Assembly: GCF_012273895.1 (NCBI RefSeq)
Contig: NC_052121.1
Location: forward strand, 1,240,001-1,304,000
DNA from: Zerene cesonia
Lineage: Eukaryota; Arthropoda; Insecta; Lepidoptera; Pieridae
Length of the DNA: 64,000 nucleotides
Direction of reading: 5' to 3'
Shown piece by piece: positions 22,371 through 34,638 of the stretch. The first letter of the stretch is position 1; every line of letters begins with the position of its first letter. The position numbers and the translations under genes were made by a program. The notes under the pieces were generated by a model. The model was given only the letters and a program-made list of their open reading frames with translations, did not search any database and was not told where the DNA came from.

Positions 22371-23785
22371 TTTTGAGGTAGATGAAAAAAATATCGCTCG
22401 AGTGCACATTGTGGTTAAGGAAAAAATTACTAAAACACAAAAAAATGTACTTAGTATACTATACTAACAACTTCATAGTACTCGCTACTTATTGATGATA
22501 ATAAACAGAAATCGTTAAAAAAGGCACAAATTGCATTGTATTTCTATCGTAATATCATTAACATAATAAAATTTCATACTTCAAAATGTTTTTGAGAAAA
22601 TACAATTTTCGTTATGAGTAGGACAGTCACTTTAATTCTTTGACCACGTTACCAAATAAAAAAGCGGCAACATCAATATTCCAGATAAATTTTTGTATTC
22701 GTAGACGTGAGTCCTTTTAAGCACGCTTCCTTATCTATGAACAAAAACGTTTACAAAAAGAGGATTTAAAATGCCCCTATCTGACACGCTTCTGCCTCAC
22801 TGGATTTCGGACAGGAATTCTGATGCCTTTTATCTTTTTTCCACCCATAAATACGCGCTCGGACTGTAATTATGCGCCCCGTTAAATAGTCGTAAAGTTT
22901 AACGACAACCTGTTTGGATAATTATTAAGGTTAAAATTAACGTGATTTATGGTGATTAATAGATGGAAGGGAGGGGGGGTGAACGAACACAACTAGGCCG
23001 CGATAAAGTTAACTGCACCAATTATTCAAACGGTCAACTCGTTAATAAGGTTAAGTATAAACTGAGCGTGTGGTAAAACGATGCAGTGTGGTCAGGCTTT
23101 TAAAAAATTACCCCAAGCTTCGGAATGTGGAGATAGCATCGTGGAGTGACGTATGCATTAATGGTTGCGCTTAGAAAAATGATGGCTAGTGGTGGGTGGT
23201 ATGTTTCGATTGTAAAGCTGATTTTTCTGTTGTGCGTTACATTTGTTAACGTCTAGTTCATTTTCTTCATGTTTGGTCAACTTTGACCACGTTTGCTTCG
23301 AATAATTTACATTTTACATTAGCCAGTTTTTGGATAAAAGTAAACACCGCAATTATGTGCAAGTGTAATTTGATTTCAAGAATATACAAGCATCTTAGCT
23401 TTAAAGCATTGTTTTTTCTAAAAGTATACAAATAAAATACTACACACAAAATTCTTTACCCATTTCATTTACCGAGCACACGTTCTTGATTAGATCTTAG
23501 CCGTAATGACATTTCGCAAGTGAAAACAAATGATTGATTTGAGCGAAGCGATCGTATCGCGGTTGTGTTGTCGGTTCATAGTGCAAGGATCGGTCGTGCG
23601 TGGCGCGTGCGCACGCTACACGTATTTATCATCATGGGAGATATTTTACAATCACCGCTGATTTAACTGATGGAAAGGGTATGTGTGTCGTGTTGTTTAG
23701 AGTTCGAATGTGAAATGCTTTGGTGTATGAAAAGGCTTAGGCGTGCAAGTATGCTTGAGACACCCGTTCGAGAGTTATATAAGGA
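22371..23785. other. Gene-free stretch with GC-rich patches
   Basis: A run of seven G at about 22972-22978 and a CpG-rich patch at 23560-23625 with GGCGCGTGCGCA (23602-23613, reverse complement of the 12-mer at 13186). No gene recognised. Confidence 0.4.
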
Positions 23786-23939
23786 CTAGCTGGAGTCCGC
23801 GGCTTTACACATGTCGCACTCGGTGCGATTTGTGGACTATATTATAATCCACAACATAAATCTCTTCATCAAATTTAATGCAGAAGTTTTTGCGTAAAAG
23901 AGTAACTACATCCATACAATTTCGTGTTTATGAGTAGGA
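23786..23939 (-). mobile_element. Degenerate Helitron family A copy
   Basis: CTAG at 23786-23789 and a GTAGGA end at 23939 with a diverged, shortened interior ('gcagaagtttttgcgtaaaagag'). The terminal stem is nearly lost. This is the oldest-looking copy of the family in the window. Confidence 0.6.
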
Positions 23940-24363
23940 TTCTGGTACATTAGGTACAGCACTGCCAACTAACATCAAAATCAGTTCAATGGTTTCTGCG
24001 TGCACAAGGAGTGTACGTTTTCATGTGACTCTAAGAAATATTCTACCACTTTCTAGATCTAAGAACATAATTTTAATGAATGGACTGTAATTACAATTCT
24101 TACATAATGCCAAATGACACTGTCTATAATTTTTCACTTTCGATTTCGACATAAGAGGCTCTGCAATTGTCTCAGTATCAGACACAGTCTGGGTTGTTTC
24201 TTTTGTTATTTGTTCATTTGTTTTAAAACGTAACACGAACGAAGAAAGTGATACCTTTTAAAACAAATGAATAATAGTAAGTAATAAATAATGTACATCC
24301 TTTTCTTTAACTGAGCTAAACAAAAAAGTAAAAGAAACATGCATTCTATGATATATTAAACAA

Positions 24364-24563
24364 CTAGCTGCGCCCCGCGGTTTCACCCGCGTAAGTCCGT
24401 ATAACGTAGGAACATCGGGATAAAAAGTTGCCTATATGTTATTCTAGTTGTCCAGATGTCTACGTACGAAATGTCATTGCAATCAGTTTAGTAGTATTTG
24501 CGTGAAAGAGCAACAAACACACACACATTATTGCAATCTTTCGCATTTATAATATTAGTAGGA
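24364..24563 (-). mobile_element. Helitron family A copy
   Basis: Complete 200 bp, CTAG at 24364-24367, intact CGCGG...CCGCG stem, GTAGGA at the other end, flanks A and T on the element strand. Minor point changes such as 'gtataacgtaggaacatcgg'. Confidence 0.85.
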
Positions 24564-27500
24564 TAAGATATAAAAACTAAAGAATAAAGATGAGAATTAT
24601 AATCGCCCAAGAAATAATCGTCTCTAGCAGCACAAAAATCAAACATTCAAACAGTTCACTTCACCAGCAACGACTTGAATCTTCTAATTTATTTTACAAA
24701 CCAAAGGAAAGAACCTTAGAAATAGATAACTCAATTACCCTTGCATTAGCCAAATGCTTCCAACAACATTTCTATGTAATTACATTTATTTAAAAGCGTC
24801 CAGCGTGATTTTAGAGAGAAACCATTGGCATATTGTACCCCGCCATTATATTCAGAGGCTATTATTATAAAAGCATGTATTAGATGTTAGTGGTTTTATT
24901 TTAAATGTATGGGAACGTATATGGAAACCGCACGGTGTAAAGATTTAAAACTTCCTCCCAACTTACCGCAAGAAAAAAGAAAGATGAGTGTGACGGGCCG
25001 CGGTTAGCTTGGGTTACCTCTTGTTAGCAAAATACCATTATTTACTGTCTATCAGAGTTTCTATCGTATTACGTTTAGTTTATTTGAAGTGAAAATGTTT
25101 ATTTATTAATGCATTTTTATGAAATTTGTAAAATTTCATAACAATTAGGTAGGCAGTAAGTTACGAGTCTAACAGTTGGTCGGTTTCGATGTTCTCATTG
25201 TTTTAGATTGTACTTGAAAGGTGAAACTAGCGGCCCGTCCCGGTTCGTTCCTGGTATCACATACACCCAGGGATCATGTACATATCCAATTACGATATAA
25301 TTTTTGAAATCGCTAAAGTAGTTGAGATTAACGCATTCAAACAAAAAACCCCTCAATTTTAAATTATCAATAATATAATTATAGGATAGATATCTCGTAC
25401 ATATTGACGTCTTAATTAAGCTAAGCTTCATACTTAAAATACATTGTATTACACATTATCGCAGAAGTTTACAACCACTGCGCCCTTCGGTCGGTCCACA
25501 AAAGCAAAACTAAGCCAAAATTCATGCGTAGCTCCCAGCTCCCATCTTACACATCACTAATACCATGAGACATCGAACTGCAATTGTTTTGCGATACAGC
25601 AAGCGAGCGGAACATTCATAAAACCTCGATAGCGTCAATCTTTTTTGCCGCGGATCCCTAAAACAAAAAAGGTAAACAAGGAACCCGATCCGTCACTTGT
25701 GGCTCTAACCGCATACGCGATGAGGCCGAGGGGAAAAATCCTTTAATGTGCGGACACACTTGCGCGGGCGCAGGTCGTCGCTTCGACGCGGCGGTAACTG
25801 TATACGTGCGTATTATGTTTTGACGTGCTTTTTCATGACACGCTTTTTGTATAGAAAGGACGCCAGCAACATTTAATACTTATTATTTTATAATGGATTA
25901 ACTACAGAGGATATACTTAACGGTGAAGATGTCAAATATAAACAAACACGTTGAAATATAAGTTTTTGAGTCGAAATGAAATAAATATATTACTGAACAT
26001 TTCACGAGATGATACTCGATATTATTAAAGATTTATACGTACATTGACTCCCAAACTGATTCAAACATGCATTACGAGTTATTTATTTTGTATGTATTGC
26101 TGCGTACATTCCATTAAAAACCTGGAATTCGTTACCAAAGCTTGCCGCTAATTTATTTAAATCTTTAATCGACCGTGCACCTAATTGTGGCCATACCTTT
26201 AGAGCTCGTTCAACCGCATCGTGAAGATTAAAGCACCTGCCTTATATAACATCGGGCTCCTCTTTAAGGATAGTATTAAGGTATAATATATCCGATACTG
26301 TTATATCATTTGCGATACGAAAGGATTTTTATCTCGAATTCAGTGCTTATTTTTTATTGCAGCGAACATTGAGGATTGGAGATAGAAGCATCCGCTGGGA
26401 AGATGAGATTGTATTGGAAATATAATAGAAGAATAGTATAAAGGTATTTGGTGGCTTTGCAAAGCAATGAATATTTTTTATAGATGAGACTAATATTTAA
26501 ATAAATATATAAAAACAATTCCAGTTCAATTATAGCCCACAATTTCTTCCTCACCTTTTCTTAAATTTAATCGCGTTCATGCAAAATAAAGGAAAAAGGT
26601 GTCTGCGAAATGACGGCAAACGCGCCAAATTAAATGTTCCAACATAACCCTTGTATAATTGAAAATTAGCATTAAAATGAAGAATAAAACACGCAGCATA
26701 CAATTACCGACGAATCGAAAGTTAGTTATGGACGATAATGCCGCCAATTTCCCCCGGATCGCGCGATATTATATGCAAATTTATAAATACTATACGTTTC
26801 TGATGCATGAAACTGTTTGCTCTTGTATTTTTTATGAAATGTATCGTGTTACAAATGCATTTTGAATGTATATATTTATTTTTAACGTTAAACAACAAAC
26901 AATAAATCTGCGCCCGTGGTTTGTCCGCGTGTAATTATAAAAGTAGCTAAGTTACCCAAACAGACAGATAAAAATTGTAAAAAACGTTTTGGTATATTTA
27001 TCGTGTAAACATCCCTATGTATTTAGAAAAAAACAGTTATTTCAACATTAAAAACAGACACTAAAATTTACTTTATACATTGCTGATTCCTTATTATATA
27101 AAACAAATACGTCAATAAAAGGAATTTCACTAATAGAATGATAAATGTGAAAAATTAACTTTGTTTATATATCACAAATTGGAAACAATGAAAAAATATT
27201 ATTATTTGTAGGTTAAATAAAATAATATTTAGTTAAATTGTTTTACATTTTGCGACTCACTGTTACCATATATATAACTGAATATAATTATTGCAAAAAA
27301 CAGATAATAACAAACAGATTAATAAATTGGCGGGAAAAATTATAATAACGTTGTTTTTTTAATGAACTGACAAGCAAATTTATATACGGATTGTACATAA
27401 TAATATAAACATCCAATTGTTTTGACAGCTAGATTCATTACAATTTTCGTTTACGTCTTAATTGCGCTTGATGTATGTATACCTTTTAAGGTTATGTCGG

Positions 27501-27714
27501 AACAATGGCGCGAATGAATTAGCGATTATGAAAAATGATGTCATTTATTATTACATACGCTGTGAACCATGTGTGGTGCTTCGTTGCGAATGGCTTCTGA
27601 TTTTCATAAACAAATTTTATAAAAGAGTCTTAGACAAATGGTTAATGACATCATGTCATGGTAAAGACTGTGTAGTATCAATGGATTTGTATAGCTTCAA
27701 GTATTTATAATAAA
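24564..27714. other. 3.1-kb gene-free stretch
   Basis: A GC-richer block at 25630-25830 contains CTTGCGCGGGCGCAGG and 'cgcttcgacgcggcgg' but no coding frame. A scrap of a family A Helitron 3' end lies at about 26908-26960. Otherwise AT-rich DNA; none of the small frames has a domain. Confidence 0.4.
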
Positions 27715-27893
27715 CTAGCTGCACCCGGCAAACGCTGTTCTGCCTTACTCTGATCGTTTAGAGATATGAATTATAGATGTAAGCCGATTCTCAAACATAC
27801 CCGATATGCACATAAAATTTCATAAGAATCGGTCAAGCCGTTTCGGAGGAGTATGGCAACGAAAACTGTGACACGAGAATTTTATATATTAGA
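27715..27893 (-). mobile_element. Non-autonomous Helitron, family B
   Basis: On the element strand it starts TCTAATATATAAAATTCTCG, carries 'cgttgccatactcctccgaa' and 'acggcttgaccgattc', and ends GGGTGCAGCTAG with T following. The 3' region (GCAAACGCTG...) differs wholly from family A. 179 bp, no coding capacity. Confidence 0.75.
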
Positions 27894-29950
27894 TTAACAC
27901 ATATTTTAACATATCTTTATTCTTTATGAATGAATGGAAATTCTTTATTGCGTAAAAAATAAAAAGATAATCAGGCGTAAAAAAAACGTACGTAATGATA
28001 AACAGAAAGATTTTTTTTATATTGACGCATCTGTAACATAATCTATGGTCGCTTATAATTCATATCGACGATTACTAGGAAGGATCGTAACAACAGAGCG
28101 GGCCGTGTCGAATCCAACCAGAATCGGTTACCATTAAGGGGATTAGCTGTCCCTCCCGTAGGAGACAATTAACTGAGGAATGTTGGAGGCATTAAATTTG
28201 ATTGGACTGTCTGTGATATGGGTTATCAAATCTCTAAGCTTTGAAGTTACTTTTAACATAAAGAAAATTAGGGTTGTGGTTATGGGTACTTGAATGTCTT
28301 AGGAGGAAATTGATTGAAAATTATAATAATTTGCAAGTACTATTTATGTTAAATCTATAAATAAGTGTATTTTGTTTTATAGATTATTGAATGTATTATT
28401 TGAAATCGAATGAGTCATCTAGAGAAAACTTAAAATAATGGTTTAAAATTTTTTAGGAGGCTGCAGTTCTAAAGAATCATATCTGTAAATGTGTTCATTA
28501 CATGAAATTTTGCTAGGTACTGCATTATTTACGTTTTTTTTTTTAACTTTAACAAAAGTCACATTTAAATATTAAATACCGTGTATAAATATAACACTTA
28601 GACGGAATTGTAACCAAAAATGAAATGGTACGTACACATGTTTAGATAACAGAAAATAATATTACGTGAGAGCGTAATATTTCTATATCCCCGGCAGTCT
28701 ATTTTTTCCTTCGACTATGCGGGCGAAAGCTAGACAAAACTGAACCTACCACGGCCTACCCAGTAGTAGGCCCTAAGAAAACAAGAGTTAGATAAAGTCC
28801 TATTCAAATATTGATTAATTCAGCAAGACAACCATGAACTCCACACGTGAGATCGTATCGTATTTACGATATCGTGAGCGACCTTCGGCGCGCGTGGGAA
28901 AGTGCTTGTAAATTATTTCATCTAGGCTCATAGACGTATGGTGGGATGCTGTGGTTTCACTTGTTTGAATATAATTATGGTCTCGAGGATTGCGACTTTG
29001 AGTGGAGACTTGGTGTGAAGTGAGTCTGATCAAAGATTCAAATATTCTGTTATTCACAGATTTTGTGTTACTTTATATAAATGCATCTATTACAGTTTCA
29101 GTAGAACGTTGCTATCTGGAGTGCTGGTGACGCTGGATTTAAATATTTACTTATTTATGAACTACTGCAATAATGCTATAATCTCTAACCTATTTTTGCA
29201 ACAGATGCCCAACAGTTCTAGCAGTTTGACTGAAGTTTATTTGGCTATGATTACATTGTGGTGGAAGCTCTCGGGTATTTAGAATCATAGTGACTATATG
29301 TTATAAAATGTGTATATTTTCTTAAACATAATATGACATACTGTGATATCAGTGTTTGTGTTTTCATATTGCCTAAAAACTTAAAATTCTAAATTTATCA
29401 AACGTAACAGAACACAAATTGAATACAATATTGCCAATATTTTCTATACTTATATATTATAAACACGTTGATCCGATCAGCTAATTATAGCGTCTCGTTC
29501 GACAGGTGTCACGCCAAATGTCGCGGCGCGTGCGCATTTTTTCGCAGGATAACTGTATAGTTTTTCATACGTTCAGTCCTTATTCGTATCGACTTTTATA
29601 GGTCAGTTCTGTTTACTATCGTTTCGGCCTTGCATGTCTATTAATGCATGCATGTTATGCCTGCTGACAATTGAGATACTTTAGCTGTGGAATGATGAAT
29701 AGCAAGAAATAGAATGGTGATGAAAGTAAAAAAAAAAAATGTTGAATATCACTCTTTCGCTAACAATATTGCAATACTTTTGATAGTTTTTAGAAAAACC
29801 TTTCAGAAACTTGGAAGATTTATATAGAAAATTTATTAATAGTGTAATACATGATTTTCCCAAGGTTTTTGGACAGGGTAGGCAGGAAATATTCCTGCCT
29901 ACCTGTAATGGTTTTACGTTTTAACTAACGATTGCTAGCTAGGCAATAAA
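27894..29950. other. Gene-free stretch with small hairpins and a Helitron end scrap
   Basis: AATATTACG-tgagag-CGTAATATT is a perfect hairpin at about 28661-28684. 'gactatgcgggcgaaagctag' (in part, about 28713-28734) matches a family C Helitron terminus. A CpG-rich patch at 29500-29560 holds GGCGCGTGCGCA (29525-29536). An 80-codon minus-strand frame at 28815-29057 has no domain and was not accepted. Confidence 0.4.
29877..29903. repeat. Perfect 12-bp-arm hairpin, 3-base loop
   Basis: GGTAGGCAGGAA-ata-TTCCTGCCTACC. The G/C content of the arms is far above the surrounding DNA. Confidence 0.85.
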
Positions 29951-30138
29951 TCTTCTATATATATAAAATTCTCGTGTCACAGTTTTCGTTGCCATACTCC
30001 TCCGAAACGGCTTGACCGATTCCTCTGAAATTTGGTAAGCATATTGGGTAGGTCTGAGAATCGGCCAACATCTATTTTTTATCCCGATATTCCTACGGGA
30101 TACGGACTTACGCGGGTGAAACCGCGGGGCACAGCTAG
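29951..30138 (+). mobile_element. Chimeric Helitron: family B 5' half joined to family A 3' end
   Basis: The first about 115 bp (TCTATATATATAAAATTCTC, 'cgttgccatactcctccgaa', 'gagaatcggccaacatct') match family B at 27715-27893. From about 30070 the sequence is family A ('cccgatattcctacggga', CGCGG...CCGCG hairpin, CACAGCTAG, then T). The join lies near 'ctattttttatcccgat'. New 3' ends acquired by rolling-circle read-through or recombination are known for Helitrons. Confidence 0.8.
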
Positions 30139-30186
30139 TATCGTTGGCCTGTTCAATCTGTGACAGATTATATATGCAGCTACCTT

Positions 30187-30335
30187 GTAATCTCTTTTTT
30201 TTTTTTTTTTTTTTTCTTAATTGTTATTATTATAAATTTAAATAGTTTTATCTTTTAGGGCAGTGTCGTTCATGGCTGAAGAGCCCGATTCTGGAACGAC
30301 AACAACGCCCGCAAGTCCTACATTTAAATGTTAAT
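30187..30335 (-). mobile_element. Probable retroelement 3' fragment with poly(A) tail
   Basis: A run of about 22 T at 30194-30215 reads as a poly(A) tail on the minus strand, preceded (30240-30335) by non-AT-rich sequence ('agcccgattctggaacgac') that stands out from its surroundings. No target-site duplication found, no protein recognised. Confidence 0.4.
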
Positions 30336-33323
30336 GATGTTGATTGTGATAAATTATTTACACAGGGCAGCTAGTAATATATAAGATTATGGACCAGTTA
30401 ATTTTTGGATTCATAATGGATGTTAATGTTGATTTGGTAGTAGGGTAAGCGACTTAAGAGTAGGAGGTACCTTTGTGTATATATATAGAACGCACGCCAC
30501 TTTTTTATATTTTTCGATTGATTTTTATTTCAATGTGTATGAAAAAAAAATTAAATACATTATAATAAAATTATAAGAATGCATCAATTCACAGATAATA
30601 TTTATATGCGTTTCTTCCGAATTTTTTGTGTTAGTATATTATGCCTTAAATACAAAAATTGTGACTACTAGGTATGCGAGTCACCACTACAATGCTATAA
30701 TGGAAACATAAAGTTTTTTTGGTGTTCAGAATTATGACCCATTCAATCGTCCCTTTATTAAACGACAGTCTATAACTATTTATAAGAAAATTATTGTGTT
30801 TATTACTTTTAATTGTAATATTTCAATTTTCCATAAAAGAATGGGTAAAAAAAAACAAATGGTTTTTATGGACAGTACCATAAAAACTCATTTGTTTATT
30901 ACGGAAGGACTTCGTTGTAAGTGTATTTTGATTGTATTTTTTGTCATTGTAATTTCCATAGTTAGTGATAAATTAGAATCTTGAGTACCCCGTGGGATAC
31001 GGCTCGACGGGACTCGTTGGAACGATTGTGTAGGGTGACCACTTTATATTTCTTCTACGGAATAACCTAAAGGCAGAATAACGACAACCACTGGTATTGT
31101 GTTATCTAACGGGATTCATTGTAGATACTTCAATAGAAGTACATGATATTTAAATAATAACAAGTTGAACGAATGAACTGTGACAACATAACTTCACTTC
31201 AACCAGTTATATTATACTTTAAAGAATTTAATCAATAAACACACACTTAATATATTTTTCCATACAAAATTCAATATAGAGAAAACATAGCATACATAAG
31301 TATATAAAATACAATAAAAATAATAATTCCAGTCCCATAGATCCCTAATCCACAGTCACCCTAGCGTAGGATTAGATCGCCGGTGCCTTTGTGCGGTGCT
31401 CACGCGCTTCCTAATAGTGAAAATAATCAGCGCAGTAATGGAATACAGAGCGGGCTGGTGCGCCGGAGCCACTGAGCGGAGATAAGTTCACTGCACTATT
31501 TTGATAGGTCGTAATTTAACGGGTTTAAAGCGGGTTTAGTGTATTCTATTTCAAAGGACTCCCGTAGGATGAGATGTGACATATTATGTTACCATAGTAC
31601 CTTTTGTGTGTTGTTTTTTATTTCGCAGGAACTTTATATGATAAGATTTTAAAACAATTTTTCATAAATGTCGTCCCTTCCTTTCTCTTCTCTTCAATCG
31701 TAATTACATGTATATACAATGAATAATAACTATGTTGCCTATACAGGACTTCATGGTATTAAACGCGAAAATTTAATGCGAAAAATATTAATAAATTTCA
31801 GTCAAAATATTTACATTAATAAACCATAACGTCTATCAATTCAACAATAAATTTATGAACCAAATCATGGTATTTTAAATAGCTATTTAATTAAATTGTA
31901 TGGTTAATGGCTAAATGTATATTCTATTTACCGCCATATTTTCGTCCAATTTCTTTTATCTTTAAAGCCTTCATAAAAACAATATGTTACGGTAATGTCC
32001 GGTAAGAATTAATAAAGCGTCATTTGTATTTAATTGCCTGTTTCATATCACATCTGACTAGTGTGTTAAACGGTGGATTTATTGCTAATTTATGTGAATA
32101 TAAAATGATCAGTGTAATAACTAATACAGAATATGTAAAGGGCGTTTGAACCGACGTTCTATAAACGTATTGGAATTTTTGTGTTTTTAATATTTCGTTA
32201 AAAAAAATGAATTATCGAATCCTCCTCCACGCATTAAACCTAATATTTTTAATTTAATGCTAGAATCAATTATTCACAAATTCAATTAATAACTCAAAAG
32301 CATAATGAAGATAGCAGATCTATATAAAACCAGTTAACATCGATAAATAAGAAAACAAGCGAATTGGGAGTAACACAAGGAACAGGAATGAAACGGAAAG
32401 TCGCCTTCAACCGCAATAAATCAGGTAGCCGAGTTAATGCTTAAACGATATTCAATTCAATTTCTTATCCGATCGACTGTCCCCCTCCCAAAATTGTTGG
32501 TCCATTTGCAGAACCCCTCGGGCCGGTCATGAATTAAACACGTGGGCGAATGGTTTTTATTTAGCGGCGGACGTAATTAAAATAATAGTCTTTAAAGACT
32601 TGGAAACGAGAGCGTTTTAATTTAATTTAGATCTAGCTATTGTATGAAAAAAATCTACGTATAACATACAAGCTAAGAAAATTTAAGAAAAATGGTTATG
32701 TGAAATCTATTGTACTTTCTTGTATTATTTATTCAAAGAGAATAACAATGAAAACGAGATGGTTATAAAATAGTAAGAATGTTTAAGAGTATTAAGAATC
32801 TTTGACGATTAATATGTGTGTGTGACGTGTGTGTACCTAATTGCCTACATCTATAACGTAGTTAAGGAAAGACATATTTTATGTATTCATTGATACGCCT
32901 TTTAATAAATAAATTAAATTTACGACTGATCGCAATCACAACAATTGCATATCAAATTGTCATTACGCTATGACTCCACTCCACTATGCTAGGTCTTCGC
33001 ACTGGGTATTTTTGTAAACGTATCGACAAGTACATACATAGTAACTCTTTGTACAGCATATATAATTAAAATGGCAGTCTTCAGCGCACGTAACCGGCCG
33101 TAAACAAAGAGAAAAGTAACGTCCATAAAAGTAAAAGTTCATATGTAATGCGAAATAAGACCTGCCCCGAATTCCTAATCAGCGTGCGGGACTGCCGTGT
33201 GCACAACCACTTTCTATTGACAAAATATTTAAATACACGTACTTTTTGTTTACTCTGTTGTGAAAGAGAGCGATTGCTTTTTCTGAATGTGCACCACGAT
33301 ATCGACATGTAAAATGAATAAAT
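30336..33323. other. 3-kb gene-free stretch
   Basis: GC-richer patches at 31365-31500 ('ggctggtgcgccggagccac') and 32480-32600 ('cccctcgggccggtcatg') have no frames and could be regulatory. The 87-codon minus-strand frame at 33081-33344 has no domain. Confidence 0.4.
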
Positions 33324-33390
33324 ATTTTTTATGTCATACGGCAATGGAAGTGGGTCACCTGATGGTAAGAGCTACCGCCATATAAAAAAT
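33324..33390 (+). repeat. Dispersed repeat R1, 5' fragment
   Basis: TTTTTTATGTCATACGGCAA followed by 'cacctgatggtaagagctac' matches the first 65 bp of repeat R1. Nothing of its 3' part remains. Confidence 0.5.
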
Positions 33391-34638
33391 ACACCAGAAG
33401 TTGTCTATTCTTCACTTAGATTGACTTAATACAGGCTTACTCATTTCTTCAGTATCTCGTGAACATACCTGCAACCAAAATACAATTTATAAAATATCGC
33501 TCAAAGTTTATAACTTATACAGAATCAACTATATAATTTCTACCAAACTAGGAGATTATTCAAATATGATTAAAGGAAAGTAGCTAATACTCTCTAAATA
33601 ACATGGGATAAGAATGTTACCGGTAGGTTTGGGCATTATCTGAACCGTGGACAGTAATAAATAATAAATAGGAGGCAACGGTCGCGTGACGCACGCTACT
33701 GTGCGCAAGCGCATCTCTGTACCGCCGCACTGCTGGTCAGCCTAATCGGGGCAAATCGGTTTACTCTGTATGCTGTTAGATTTATTAATGTTTAGTAGAT
33801 GTATAAGATTATTATTGAATACTGTATTGATGATATTTCTTGGCGTCCGTTTAAAATTTTTAATTTTTTTGAATTGTAAAATTCTTCGAATAAACGTATC
33901 CATAACTACATTAAGGTTATTAATCATGCGTTATGTGGATATCGATAAGCTACATATGAAAAAATATTATTTATTATTATTTTTGTATATAATATACAAA
34001 GCTTAAAGCTATTATTTTATAATTACTATTATGTTGTTCATGCTGATGTTTTGGTTTCGACTCTTCTTTATAAGTTGTTTTCTCCATAGAGAAAAAATTA
34101 AATTCTGGTCTAGCAAAACTATAACTTGATTCACGGGTTAAATTACTTTACAAACAAAAATGACTGTCCAATTTGTATTTTACAAGGAAATTCAACAATT
34201 ATGACAGCACGAACATCCTTTTATACCTAGGTTGGATACTGGCTAATTTCTGAAGATTATTATAAAGGCGAGAACTTGAATTCTAAAGGGGATTTTCAAA
34301 GAGCCAGAACGTCAGACGCAAGGCCAGCAATTAACATGTAAATGCAAGTGCTAAACGTAGCACGTCAAAAGGTTTTCCATGAGTCATTATGCATGCCGTG
34401 ACGGCCTACAATGGGCACAGATCACGCATCCCATTCTGTCTTCATTATATACACTTAACAACATGTACTTTTAGAAAATCATACAACATTTTAAATTAAA
34501 TATGTATTACAAAACATAGTGAAACAATTAACAATTGCTCTATCATCCACAATATCCATAAGTTACAAAGAATAATCTATTACAAATATATTAATCTAAA
34601 ATTATAAAAATTAGAACTAAACCCTTAAAAATAAGAAA
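33391..34638. other. Spacer downstream of the LRR genes
   Basis: A CpG-rich patch at 33670-33760 contains TGCGCAAGCGCA (33702-33713). From 34440 to 34638 lies the AT-rich 3' flank of the first LRR gene, in which I saw no canonical AATAAA on the minus strand. Confidence 0.35.

Noticed and set aside
24021..24236. 71-codon minus-strand frame with a C-x2-C-like run (HLALCKNCNY)
   Set aside because: A single cysteine pair without a matching second pair is not a zinc finger; no splice sites or neighbours support a gene.
28815..29057. 80-codon minus-strand frame with mixed composition
   Set aside because: More protein-like than most short frames here, but no domain, splice signals or conservation evidence could be seen.
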